Assembly: GCA_963932145.1 (NCBI GenBank)
Contig: OZ010577.1
Coordinates: 21,314,289 to 21,378,288, forward strand
Source: Acanthosepion lycidas
Lineage: Eukaryota; Mollusca; Cephalopoda; Sepiida; Sepiidae
Direction of reading: 5' to 3'
Length of the DNA stretch: 64,000 bases
Numbering within the stretch: position 1 is the first letter of the stretch; the number at the start of each line of letters is the position of its first letter. A program made the translations under genes and the position numbers. Below are positions 45,840 to 56,582 of the stretch, piece by piece. Under the pieces are notes generated by a model. That model made no database searches. It worked only from the letters and a program-made list of their open reading frames with translations, and had not been told where the DNA came from.

Positions 45840-46580
45840 TAAAGTGTGGCTATAGATATAGTCCAAGACAATAGCAATTTTATAAGAGTGAACTGACTTA
45901 ATGTTTTTGGGTTGTTAATCATTTAATCAAGTGTAACAATCTCAAGTTTGCTTTCTTCCTTCTGTTTTTCTTATCTGAGGTTAACAAAATGTTGTTCATT
46001 GTTTGCAATGTTTTCTGTTGTATCCAATATAAAAAATGATCAGTCCAGCTATTTATGTATATGTTGTAAGAGGAAATTTATGTTTTTGTGATGTTAATGT
46101 CTGTGGCTGATTCTAAGATAAGCCGTAAAATGATCATGTTTAATGTGTGAGAAAAACATTATTTCTAAGCCTTAGCTCCTCATATCTCTTGAGAAAGGTG
46201 TTCAAGACAGCAAATAAGTGCCTCTCATGATTTAGCCATAAAAGGAAATGGCTGTGAGATAAAGAATAAACATGCTGAACAATAACAAATAATATCTAAT
46301 AATATTTTAATGTAATAATATCACCCATAAAGGAAATCATAGCTATTTTGTTTCCTTGTGAGAGTTTCATAGTAACTTACAAGCACAAGAGAAACAAAAT
46401 GCATCCCTGAGACTTTCCACTTAAAAATACAAACACAAACTTTCAGTTAGTATAGAATTATAATTTTGTAAAAAGTAATATTGTGACTTATAATTTGAAA
46501 GGCCATGATAGGAGTGAAAAATGTGTATTACCTCTTCGCCTTATGTCTTTGTAGTAGGGTAAGGGATAATTTTTGTTTTT
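45840..46580. other. non-coding DNA, no gene seen
   Basis: No supported coding or repeat structure. Confidence 0.5.
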
Positions 46581-46589
46581 TAATCAATT

Positions 46590-48140
46590 CAACCCAAAAA
46601 AGGCAATAAATCCACTAGGGCACAAGGGGTTACTGAGTATTAGAGAATATGAGAAAAAAACTATTAAGGAGAGAGGACAATAAAAGAACAAGAATTAAGA
46701 AGGTGACAATTGACATTGCATTTAAATTTTTGAAAATCAAAGTGGACTGGGAAGTAAGAAGCCCAAAGAGGGTTTCACAAGCAAGAAGTGTCATAGAAGA
46801 AATTGTTAGCATAGAACTTATGGCTACATCTATCAATTTCAACTGTAAAAAGATCTTGCCACCAATGTAGTACAATTCATAAAGTCAAAGTACCATAGCA
46901 AAATATTCATCAGAACAATTACCATAAAAGTATTTATTGAAAAAGCACAGGGAAGCTATGTTATAGTGGTGGAAAGGGACTGAAGCTGAGATGCCAGCAG
47001 GGGTTAACGCTTCAAATTGAGTGCAGAGAGGAGGCATAGAAGACATATTCTTATTTAACACAATATTACAGAGCTACCAGTAGTGTCATGCAACAAACTT
47101 GTTAAAGACTATATGGTACCTCATTCTGTTAGTATACAAAGACTCTTTGAGGGCATGTTTATAATTATTTTGAGCAGTCACAAATAAGTGTCAGTTGTGA
47201 TCAAAATTATCACACTGATACACCCAGAAAAAGGGATTTCTATGAGCTATATACCAGCTGGACTGGTTGGTGTGAACCAAAGAGAACATTGTAGTTTCAC
47301 CTGATATTTGTGAGAAGGTAAAAAAGTATCAATGCCAGCTTTAACCCAAGAAGAAACCTCTGTGGCACAATTCTCAATAGGAAGGTTAAGAATATCAATC
47401 CAAGGGACGTCTTGAATAAAGTCAAAAAATGAATCCCAATCAGTACGCTGGTAATAGAAGTCTTGTAAATAAGAGGTTCCTTTCTAATAGCCAGCTGAAA
47501 AGAAATATCAACAGATACTACAGCATGATCTGAATTGCCAAGAGGACAAAGTTGGGATGCTCTACAAGAGCTAGGAGAGGAGGTAAGGAAAACATCAAGT
47601 AAAGAAGAATGTTGAAAGGATTTATTAAGGAAACAAGTAGGGAAATCCACTATTTGACCGAGAGACTGAGCAATGGGAAAATTGAAAATTTGAATGCCAG
47701 CAATATCAGTAATATTAAAATACTTAAACTACTTGTTATGATAAGCATTAAAATTACCAAGCACAAAAAATTTGCAGATAGATGTAGAGAAAAAGCCATT
47801 TCTATATTATCAGAAATTTTGTTTCATATATTACAATCCCAAGAAGAAGAAGATTGACAAAGGAAAAAGAGATAGCTAACAGAGTGCAATAACAAAAGTC
47901 GAAAGTACATGAAAGAATCATCTGGGGATTCAAGAAACAATTCCATTATAAATGGGAGATTTTCCCAAATATAAACACCAAGGTTATGCATATGTAGGCT
48001 AGAATCTTTTCAGCAAAGAGAAAGATACCCTGGAACATAGTTATTCATTGGTAGCAGTAGAAGAATTTAAATTGGTTTCACAAAGTGCAAAGCCATCTGG
48101 AGATTGTTACAAGAGAAAAGATTGAACACTACAAAAATTA
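46590..48140 (-). pseudogene. Jockey/CR1-like LINE with endonuclease but internal loss of the reverse transcriptase
   Basis: On the minus strand from 48140: SPDGFALCETNLNSS (endonuclease LCET-N block), NFNAYHNK (GDFNAHH-like), then ORF 47650-47297 with DFPTCFLNKSF, LLDVFLTSSPS and PLGNSDHAVVSVDIS. The SDH is the terminal catalytic motif of APE-type endonucleases. Next comes the linker region (PVQLVYSS, corresponding to 'PWFTPSCAAAI'). At about 46999 the linker block 'ggttaacgcttcaaattga' runs straight into the C-terminal tail of the ORF (from about 46990) and the 3' end. The reverse-transcriptase domain is therefore missing by internal deletion. Stops and frameshifts also occur in the endonuclease. 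Confidence 0.8.
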
Positions 48141-48345
48141 CTATGGAGTAATGGTTAGCAGCTCAGAGTGAGGAATCAGAGAGCTGAGTTCGAATTCCAG
48201 CTAAGTTTGTTACATTCACTTACATGCAAATATCCTTGGGAAAGGTATGAATTCATCTCTTCTCCCCCAAGCTATGAGTAAATAGCAGGATAGACTGTGT
48301 CCTATAGCCTAGGAAAGAACAACTGTGAATGCAAAACCTCCAATT
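48140..48345 (+). mobile_element. tRNA-derived SINE
   Basis: Head with actatggagtaatggttagc, gaggaatcagagagctgag and B-box region gagttcgaattcc. Body with cttgggaaaggtatgaattc and gagtaaatagcaggatagac. Inserted directly at the 5' edge of the LINE. Just downstream (48400-48450) is a short run resembling another SINE head (ctggagacatggtcaatc). Confidence 0.75.
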
Positions 48346-48349
48346 ATTA

Positions 48350-48939
48350 GTTAAATAGCCTCACCAACCTACAATGGACCAAGCATAGTGAGTATGGCTA
48401 CACTCCTGGAGACATGGTCAATCAGGGAGCGGTTCATCCAACAGGAGTGAGAAGGGATTTTGATTTAGATGTTATTGTTAAACTTCTGCTGAATTTAACT
48501 TTTTCACTCTGATCATCTTCACTCAAACATGGTTTCTCTCTGAGTGGCCTATATATATATACCAACGGCTTTCCATATTTCATACTTCTCCAATTCACTC
48601 TCATGTGGTCATGTGTGACGTCATGAGATGCGGTGCGATTTTCGCTTCTAGCGTCTTATATGCACATGTTTATTGTTGCTTAGAAATCATCTATGTAAAC
48701 ATTGACAGACTATCATCACTGTCTTGTCCGTATATTGCTTAATATGTTGTAATTGACATCTTTGATAATGGCTTAAGTAAGCCGAAAGCTTAGATTGTAT
48801 TAAAAAAATATAGATCAATATTGTGAATTTCTTTCTTCGTTCAACGATAATGTTATTAAATTTATCAGATGTTACGAAAAAAAAATTACATAAAATAAAT
48901 AAGCAACACTTGTCTATATTATTTAATGAAATGTGTATG

Positions 48940-48996
<57 letters not shown>

Positions 48997-49585
48997 TAAA
49001 TGAGGCTAGCTCAATGATTGGCCAATAATAATCTTATAACTATTCCCATGCAAATAACTTAGTAATGCCACCTGTTTAGATCTACTTTTTTCAAACTGCC
49101 ATTTTACTCAGGGGAATTAATTCAACATTAACTTTTAAGTAATTAGATATATATTAAGAATAATTATGAAACTCTATATAAAATTAAAAAAAAACTTTAT
49201 ACTTTTAAATCATAGGAGATATACCTTTAAAATATATTTTATAAGTTTGCAAAGTTTTACAAAACCTTGTTGTTCATTCTTAACTTTTCAATAAATTTGT
49301 TTAAATTTAAACAAGACCCTATAAAAATCAAAACCTCTATAACAGATAAAAACAAATATACTGGTTTAACAATATAAGATAATGGTTAAATAACGTATAA
49401 ATATATTTAACAATAACAAAAAAGAGTTTTAATAACCTCACTCATATAACAGGTTTTATATTTTTTGTTATGATTCCATAGTAACTTTCAAGTGTGAGAA
49501 AGCATTTTCATTAATCCAGAAAGTCTGTTAATATCAATATATATTAGAATTACTGTATGTGTTCTTATTAATGTAAGATGAATTA
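48350..49585. other. non-coding DNA with (TA)n(CA)n tract
   Basis: Microsatellite at 48940-48998 passes from (TA)n to (CA)n. The segment 48590-48800 (including tgtgacgtcatgagatgcgg and taagtaagccgaaagctta) is less AT-biased and may be a repeat end, but no second copy is visible. No gene seen. Confidence 0.5.
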
Positions 49586-49589
49586 AAGT

Positions 49590-50125
49590 TAACTAACTTC
49601 CATACATTGAATATTGCTGTCATATTTGGTCTGGTGCTTCTACTACCTATCTCAAGATTCTTGACAAAAATTCAAAGACGGATCTGTAATATAATCGATC
49701 CTGACCTGATAATGGCTTCCCTCTGTCTTTTCTAAAAATATTTTCATGGCATTTGTTTTGATGAGCTGTTTTTCTTAGTGCCTCATCTGCATGAATTCAA
49801 GCGTGCTATTAGATTGGCAACTGGGTCTCACCATTTTAATTCTAAGCAAGCTAGATGCAACCATCAGTTCTATTTGTATTGTTTTTTTTCTCATACTTCT
49901 CACTTGTGGAACTCCCATCAGATTTCTTGCTTCCATGCTGCCTATAATCTTCAAAAATTTGAATTCAATTTGTCATCTTCTACCTTTCTGAATCATGTTC
50001 CTATATTATTTTTTTCTCACTTCTCCTTCACTAAAGTTTTCTCATTCTCTTTGACTTCCTGTAAACCTTTGTGTCCTAGGGGTATTGTCATCTTGCTTGG
50101 GGTGAAATGATTAAAAACAACAAAA
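49590..50125 (+). pseudogene. Jockey/CR1-like LINE, C-terminal fragment and 3' end
   Basis: Plus-strand blocks: YIEYCCHIWSGAS, LDKN with KIQRRICNIIDPDL, MASLCLF, KYFHG, LVPHLHEFKRAIRLATGSHHF, then SHTSHLWNS and LQKFEFNLSS. The 3' end ttgcttggggtgaaatga is followed by an A-rich tail. At least two frameshifts. 5' truncated within the thumb region. Confidence 0.8.
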
Positions 50126-50179
50126 ATGTCTGGTTATTATAAAATGAAGCTTGTGAAAGTGGTTTTCGTAGAAGACAAG

Positions 50180-50540
50180 AATTGCCTATCAGTTCTTCTA
50201 AAGGAGACATCTCTACTTCCAAAGCACAAGGGAAATATCAAGTGATGTCAAAAACAACATCTTTTACTGTGACAAAACTTCATATTTGCATTGTTGTAGC
50301 CAGTTTGAAAAAAAAAAAAAAAGAAGCAATCATCTTCATGTTTCAGTATCTTTTGTGGAAAAGAGAAAAAGAAAAGTGCCTCTTTTTCTTTAAATATGAC
50401 ATGACCTTAATTTTGATGGTCAAAATTTGTTAACAGGTAAGGAAAGACATTTTAAAGAAAGGGTATCAACCAAACCTGTTGGGTACAACAGTGAATAACA
50501 TGAAACATAAGCAGATTGACAATCTACCTCAGAAATTAAA
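50180..50540. other. non-coding DNA, no gene seen
   Basis: Contains an 83-codon ORF (50182-50433) of low complexity without motif. Confidence 0.45.
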
Positions 50541-50544
50541 AACC

Positions 50545-50960
50545 TTATGCAGAAATAGTAAATGGAAGCACACAGAACACCCAGACATTATACAAAAACA
50601 TATCCACCACACAACTACCAAAAGCCGAGACTGAAGCCCTAAGCTTGGGACTCAAATTCACTACTGGCATTAAAAAAGGAGACATAATTGACACCATAGC
50701 TAAGAACAACAAGATGAACGACATTGACTTTGACAAAGGTGCTTTGTGCAGTGAATAATTATCATGACAACAAATTCAAAAGACGAAACTATCCGACAAC
50801 GGATCTATGTTAAAGCAATGGAGAAATTACTGAAAAAAAAAAAAATATCACAACCATAACACTTGACAAGGGAGTGATCATCCTGTTGAACATGAATAAC
50901 AAAAAAATAAAGCTTCTCCTCAGCGATCCAGATACTTATCAGAAAATTCAAGAACAATGA
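50545..50960 (+). pseudogene. Penelope-like retroelement, N-terminal reverse-transcriptase fragment
   Basis: The plus-strand translation gives LYKNISTTQLPKAETEALSL, then GLKFTTGIKKGDIIDTI. After a frameshift it gives RIYVKAMEKLLKKKKI, and then LDKGVIILLNMNN and LLLSDPDTYQKIQE. This order resembles the start of Penelope-like elements: 'S..LS..E...L..GL.F', then 'D.I..IE', then the 'DKG.GVVVMD..DY...LL.D..TY' block before the first palm motif. The catalytic palm and the GIY-YIG endonuclease are not present. Frames are broken at least twice. Confidence 0.55.
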
Positions 50961-50964
50961 TATG

Positions 50965-52415
50965 TATTTTTCTATGATTGTTTGTAGTATCTGTGAAGAA
51001 AAACTTTAAAAAATCTATATTAATTAAGATTTTATAAAATGAACAAATTAAACAGATTTGAATTATACCAGATACATTATTAGAACATATTCCATTAATT
51101 AATCAGTTTCAGACAAAATAAAAAAAATTATTTATTGAAAATCATTAATAAAACAATAGCCTTACTCAGTGGATACCAACTTAAAATAAAATTTAATTAA
51201 ATTATAGTTTAAGGACAAAGATAGAATTTACACAGCATTTAAAACATATATCATATTATTGATATGTAGAGTTTCAGCTTTAAACATGCATAGGTAAGTG
51301 ATTAGAAATTTTTATATTCTTCAAGTAACAGTCATTCAAATAGAGCTATACATTTTTTCTGTTAAATATTCACAGGCATTTTCTGTCTACTAATACAACC
51401 ATGTGCCTGGTATAAATAAATGACAATATATCAAGTATATGTCATTCTGTATAGAGTCTATATAGTGGACCGATGTAGTCGATATAGTCAGATGAGTCAT
51501 TAAGGAATATTCCTGTGTCTTGTCTCGTCACTGTTGTATAAAAATTGTCTTCATGAGAAGAAACTGAAGAAAGGAAAAACAATTTTTGTAAATCAATTCA
51601 ACAATTTCCAGAATATAAAAATTTTGGATTTACACTTTATCTGGTTTCTTCTTTAAATTTCTTTTTCTTTGTGAATGGGTTAAATATTCTAATAAGGGCA
51701 AAAGTCCAATGCCTTCAATCTACCACAAAACTGGTGACATCCAGCATTTCTTGAAAAAAAGCTTTATACAAGTTATTGATTACCCATTAAAAGATTTATC
51801 ATGAGTTTGAAATCAAACTGAAACAATTCACTTTTAAAACCAGAAATCTTCTTATGTAATTTTATACATAAAATTATTGCTGATTCAACAAATTAAAATT
51901 GAAATAATAAGTCAACAGGAGAGATTTAAAAGCTAAAATTATTTGATAACTGAGGTGTACTTAAGTGGCAGAAAGGATACATTTTGTCCCTCTTCCACCT
52001 TACAGAAGAATTTCTATTTATCCAGTTTCAAAAATTGTTAAATTCTTTGATTGTGTAATGATTCTATAATGTAATCAAAGAAATCTGTGAAAGTAATTCA
52101 CAGGGATATTAATGGAAATAACCATTCTATCATTAGAGATGAAGAGTGAAAATTCATGATTTGACCAAAAATTTGTTTGAGTTAGTTTATCTTTGAGCTG
52201 TATACTGAAAATTCTGACTGAAAATTGTCAGTGCTCAGTAATTAATTCTAGTATTGCAAAAAGACAGAATGGGTCTATTAGATGTTGTCCATAATCTTGA
52301 GAAATGTCATTATCATTCCAAGAGTTGTTTAGACTACCAAAACCATTTCATCTGTAACATTTATATATATACAAGGATAAAACAGACAAAATTTAAGTGG
52401 TAAAAGCAGAGTGCT
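50965..52415. other. AT-rich DNA, no gene seen
   Basis: No supported feature. 51440-51500 contains repeated words of the type gtcgatatagtcagatgagtc without a second copy elsewhere. Confidence 0.5.
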
Positions 52416-52419
52416 AGTC

Positions 52420-52457
<38 letters not shown>

Positions 52458-53036
52458 TGATTAATCAAGTCTGATAGAAACCTCAGGAAGCACTGGACGG
52501 CCGTTTCGTCCTATATTTGGGACTCATCAACAGTGCGCATCCACTACCGAGGGAATCGAAACCCCGACAGTTAGGTTGGCAAGCGAACACTATACCAACT
52601 GCTCTGCTGGGCCTCGGTGACGAAGAGATTGCAAATCAGACTCTAAGAAGCGCCGCTCACTCCCACATTCCGTGGTGGAACTCAACTGAGATTCTCTCTG
52701 ACCATAGGACTGAGCCTCCTGGAGCCACGACTACTCTCACCAAGCCGCTCCAATTGGAGCATTAGAAGCTGGTGAGTTCCACCACGGAATGTGGGAGTGA
52801 GCGGCGCTTCTTAGAGTCTGATTTGCAATCTCTTCATCACCGAGGCCCGGCAGAGCAGTTGGTATAGTGTTCGCTTGCCAACCTAACTGTCGGGGTTTCG
52901 ATTCCCTCGGTAGTGGATGCGCACTGCTGATGAGTCCCAAATATAGGACGAAACGGCCGTCCAGTGCATCCTGAGGTTTCTATCAGACTCGATGAATCAA
53001 TTAATATAATTATCAAATCCTCCTCATTACTATGTG

Positions 53037-53067
<31 letters not shown>

Positions 53068-53068
53068 A
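52420..53068. repeat. (TA)n tracts flanking the palindrome
   Basis: TA repeats at about 52421-52450 and 53036-53068 flank the palindrome at 52451-53006. The second runs into a (TG)n tract to 53081. Confidence 0.85.
52451..53006. repeat. near-perfect palindrome: two head-to-head tRNA-like SINE copies
   Basis: The left arm 52451-52684 and the right arm 52773-53006 are inverted copies of 234 bp with only about half a dozen differences that I can see. The spacer is 88 bp. Each arm contains a tRNA-like segment: on the plus strand in the right arm, CGGCAGAGCAGTTGGTATAG (A-box) and GGGGTTTCGATTCCC (B-box); on the minus strand the same in the left arm. Downstream of each head is gatgagtcccaaatatagga and cgaaacggccgtccagtg. 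The two similar ORFs in the arms are a by-product of the inverted repeat. Confidence 0.85.
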
Positions 53069-53084
53069 TGTGTGTGTGTGTGTA

Positions 53085-53445
53085 GTCATATGTTGTTTTA
53101 TCTTATGGTCTTCTTTTGGTGCACAATTTGTAAGAAAAGAGAAAATCATTTTTTTCTATCACTGCAATCTGAAGAGAAAGTGGCAATACACAAAAATATG
53201 GAAGGACCTAAAATATTAATGTTTGAACTGAGAACAGCACTGGCCAAGATGAACAAGAACAGATCAAATTGAATTGTAATAGACCAAATTAGCCTTAGTT
53301 AGTAGCCTTAGATGATTTTGACAAAATAACAAATGGAATATACAACAGTAGGGACATATTGAAAGACTTTAGTAGGTCAATGTTCATTAATTTGAAGGAT
53401 ACTGAAGAGAGCATGATGGAACATGTGAGTTATGATGAACCTTTA
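53085..53445. other. non-coding DNA, no gene seen
   Basis: The 102-codon ORF at 52964-53272 begins in the palindrome and runs through the microsatellite; it is not considered a gene. Confidence 0.5.
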
Positions 53446-53449
53446 AAGA

Positions 53450-53705
53450 AAATGGAAAGAAAAAGCATGCTTTTACGCAGAAAGTGATTTTTGAAATTTC
53501 CACATAATGAGGAAAGGTGACTTAGAAAATTTGACACACAGGACATAGTGATGGCGAGAGAGACAGAAAGGAATAGTGAGTAACCACTCTAATGAGCTTG
53601 TGTAAATGGTAGGAGGAGGAATGGTGAAAAGACAATCCTTATTAAGAGCTATAAAGGATAGGAAGTTGTGGAGAGCCATGAACACCTACACACTGAGGAG
53701 ACACA
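53450..53705 (+). mobile_element. FADD-type LINE 3' fragment
   Basis: Contains cacataatgaggaaaggtga, a ctaatgagcttgtgtaaatg block and ggaagttgtggagagccatg, in the same order as 1.40-1.73 kb. No open frame. Confidence 0.6.
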
Positions 53706-53789
53706 GCATATAGAAAACAAAGGTTTTCTTTACTCAGCAAGTTATGAAAATAGAATTTACAAAATGATGGAAGTCACATCATGGTTGCC

Positions 53790-54180
53790 AGGACAGAAAG
53801 CAGAATTGGTATTGAGAGTTCAAATTGTAGCTAAGGATTCTGAGATCAGTTGACCTATGGCCTTGGGGAAAGCATGAATCTAACTAACCCGGCATTTTAC
53901 GTATGAACTAAATGGAGATGCAAGATAGTGTAATGGCTGCAAGCACAGAAAACAGAATTGGTACACAGAGTTCAAATTCTGGCTGAAGCGGCATATGTTC
54001 ACTTCGGATTTATGCCCTTGGGAAAGGCATGAATCCATCTATCCCTGCATTCTATATATGCACTATATGGATATGCAAGATAATATAATGGTTATCAGCC
54101 TAGAAAACAGAATTGGTATACTGAGTTCAAATTGTATTGAGGATGCTGATGATTAATTAAGACTCATGGGGATTGAAATG
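53790..54180 (+). repeat. tandem SINE-like array, three units of about 153 bp
   Basis: The motif cagaattggta plus gagttcaaatt (B-box-like) recurs at 53801, 53953 and 54108. Units two and three also share atgcaagata plus taatgg as an A-box region. The body word cttgggaaaggcatgaatcc occurs in unit two and, diverged, in unit one. The arrangement looks like tandem duplication of a tRNA-SINE. Confidence 0.65.
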
Positions 54181-54836
54181 AATTTGCATTTCCATAAGTT
54201 CTGTTTCACTAACTGCAATCAAGTCACATTTTCTTTTCTTTTACAGATACAAAATAGCCCAATAGTGTTCGTTTTATGATATTTAAGTTGGATATGAGCC
54301 TTTCCAAATAACCCTGCTTGCTCATGTGATGTCATTATAACACGAGTTGAATATTCTAATGACAGACAAAATTGGAAACTAACAAAATAAAGTGTTAATA
54401 TTGGTTTTTCGTTGCTAAACATGAAGGCCACCAGTCTTTGGTTAGTAACTAGGGTTAAATGTTGACGTGATAGTGATTCCACTTCTGAACCACCTCAATA
54501 ATTGCCGTCATCTCCTTCTCTACTAGGTGATATTTTAATCTGCTTCACTGTAGTGTTTTTGACATTAATTCTACTGGGCATCTGCCTTGGTTGAGGAGGG
54601 CTGATGCGTCACACTCAACCATGAAAGATAAACTTTTATCTACTGGTTGTAGTGCAGCATCCTCTAATTCTTTTTAATTGATTGAAAGCTTCAAATGCCC
54701 TCTTCTCAAGCAGGAATTTTTACTTTCTATTAAAAAGCCTAATTTTATTAGAAAATTTTTTATCCATTTCACACAATATGCAAACATGCCCAGTACCCTC
54801 TTTAATGATTTCAAGTTTTCTGATGGAGTAGCTCTC

Positions 54837-55265
54837 TTAAGGGACAAAGACTTTCTGGGTTGAGCTTAATAACTCTACCACTGGCACAGTATCCCAATAC
54901 ATTGACTGAGCATACCAAAGCCGCAGATTTCGACTTGTTGAGGGTAAGTTTAGCCTTCGAATAGCCTCCAGGAACTTTTTTACATTTTGGTTGTGTTCTG
55001 CCTGCATGCATCCTGCAATTGTGATATTGTCGATGTAAGGGAATGCACTGCATAGGTTTCCTTTCTTTATTATTCTGTCAATAGCTCTCTGGAATGAGGC
55101 AGCTTCATTTTTGACCCCAAACGTAACTCTACAGAACTGAAACAAACAACCATTCACCTCAAAAGCTGTATATTTTTTATCTGATTCATTAAGTGACACT
55201 TGGTGGTAGGCACTTTTGAGGTCAAATGTAGAAAAAATGCTGTATCTAGTGAGGTCATTAATCAT
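54837..55265 (-). pseudogene. gypsy reverse-transcriptase segment (142-codon ORF)
   Basis: Residues 1-90 read MINDLTRYSIFSTFDLKSAY, then HQVSLNESDKKYTAF and RVTFGVKNEAASFQRAIDRI, then FPYIDNITIAG. FDLKSAYHQV holds the first catalytic Asp and F..PFG is recognisable. The usual Y[LV]DD is YIDN, so the second Asp is Asn; this may be a lineage feature and not decay. From about residue 105 the frame shifts (the alternative frame continues LNKSKSAALVCS and KLNPESLCPLRELL). Downstream pieces in other frames include FESIKK-like sequence and HLTLVTNQRLVAFMF (ORF 54482-54219), which is RNase H. Confidence 0.85.
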
Positions 55266-55653
55266 TTTATCATTTCTTGGCAGGGGATAAGCATCCGGTT
55301 CTGTCTATAAGTTTATCATCTTTTAGTAATCTATGCACATTCATTTTTTATAATGGTGTTTAGGGTCCTTCACCACTACTAGCTGGGCTCACCATGATGA
55401 AATTCTTTCTTCAATTATACCTTCAGTTCTGAATTTCTTTATTGAAGGCCTGATCTTCCTTATTAAAGTGCCTTAACTTGGCAGCAATGGGCTTACAGTT
55501 CAGTAATAAATTAGGAAATATTAAAGGTTCTTCTATCTGTGCTACATTTAATGCACAGAATTGACAAGCATTGTCCATATATTTGAATGTCCACCAGAAT
55601 TGACGAACATCGTCCACATATCTGAATTGCCTGCCATCTTTGAATGTTGACTT

Positions 55654-55990
55654 CTAATACTGACACAGAAAATCCTGGCTGAGTATCACATTGGAACACA
55701 AAACCTTCAAAACAGCCAAATGTGTGGCAACATATGACTGGCTGTTAAGGCAATGGGTTAGATTTACAACTACATAGACCCTTGAATTAGTTTTTAAAGT
55801 TATCTGGGCCATGGTGATACCTTTACTAGATGGGTGAACTTTCAAGTTTAGTTCCTGCACAACTCCTCCACTGAGATAACTGTCAGTGCTACAAGAATTG
55901 AGTAGAGTGCTTAGTTTTTTTATCATTAATAATTATGTGCGTTGCAGTGGGATAGAGTTCTCATGGTATGTTAGTAAGCATGGTCAGCAT
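55654..55990 (-). pseudogene. gypsy protease segment
   Basis: ORF 55926-55654 reads LLNSCSTDSYLSGGVVQELN, then MAQITLKTNSRVYVVVNL and LCSNVILSQDFLCQ. The retropepsin active site D[ST]G appears as NSCSTDS, so neither the Asp nor the Gly is in its expected form. 'VILSQDFL' corresponds to the conserved hydrophobic 'ILGxDFL' strand. The region just downstream (55617-55423) contains CKPIAAKLRHFNKEDQAF, the linker to the reverse transcriptase, after a short insertion with a local duplication. Confidence 0.75.
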
Positions 55991-56021
55991 ATGAGGACCA
56001 GCCACTGTTGCTAATGAATTT

Positions 56022-56576
56022 TTTTTTGTTTTAAGCGTTTCACCCCAAGCAAGGCGGGAATCCATTAGGATGCAAGGGGTTACAGAAAATTTGGAGCAAG
56101 ATCAGATAGGAGTGATAGAAGAAAGGATGAGGAGAAGGGTAGTGGATAGATCAAGGCAACTGGAGATGTCGATTGACATTACATTTGAATAGCTGGAGAT
56201 TATAGTTCTCAGGGAAACTGGAATAGGGAAGGAAGTTCCACAGGCAAGAGGTGCGAGACATGAAGCTATTGGAGTAGAAGAGACGGCTACATTTAGGAGT
56301 TTTGACAGTGAAGGGGTGAGAGCGGGATGCCAGCCTCGTAGGGCGCTTGAATTCATGAAGTCTGGGAACCAGCGAATGCAGCTCCTCAGAGCAATTGCCA
56401 TGAAAGTATTTGCAAAACAGACAGAGAGAGGCGACGGTGCATCTGTGAGAAAGTGACTGTAGACAAGATGCCAGATCAGGGCCAATTGTATTGCATATCC
56501 GCCTCTGGAGCCTATCAAAAACCCCGAGGCAAACAGGCTCCAGACCATATATGGCAGCAATACTCCATGCAAGGGC
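56022..56576 (-). mobile_element. Jockey/CR1-like LINE, 5'-truncated, inserted in gypsy gag-pol
   Basis: Minus-strand blocks: SIAAIYGLEPVCLGVFDRLQ and RRICNTIGPDLASCLQ, VASLCLFCKYFHGNC, EFKRPTRLASRSHPFTVKT, CSRLFYSNSFMSRTSCLWN, NLQLFKCNVNRH, then the 3' end cttgcttggggtgaaacg. An A-rich tail precedes the flank. The 6-bp flanks gaattt at 56016-56021 and 56577-56582 are a target duplication. Orientation is the same as the host element. Joining the flanks restores the gypsy line SKPSSNS-LATVAG. Confidence 0.9.
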
Positions 56577-56582
56577 GAATTT

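Noticed and set aside
47609-47857. 82-codon plus-strand ORF opposite the LINE endonuclease
   Set aside because: Antisense shadow; the minus strand carries the endonuclease motifs.
52517-52940. Two near-identical ORFs on opposite strands
   Set aside because: They are the same sequence read in each arm of the palindrome, and the tRNA-like boxes give a better explanation.
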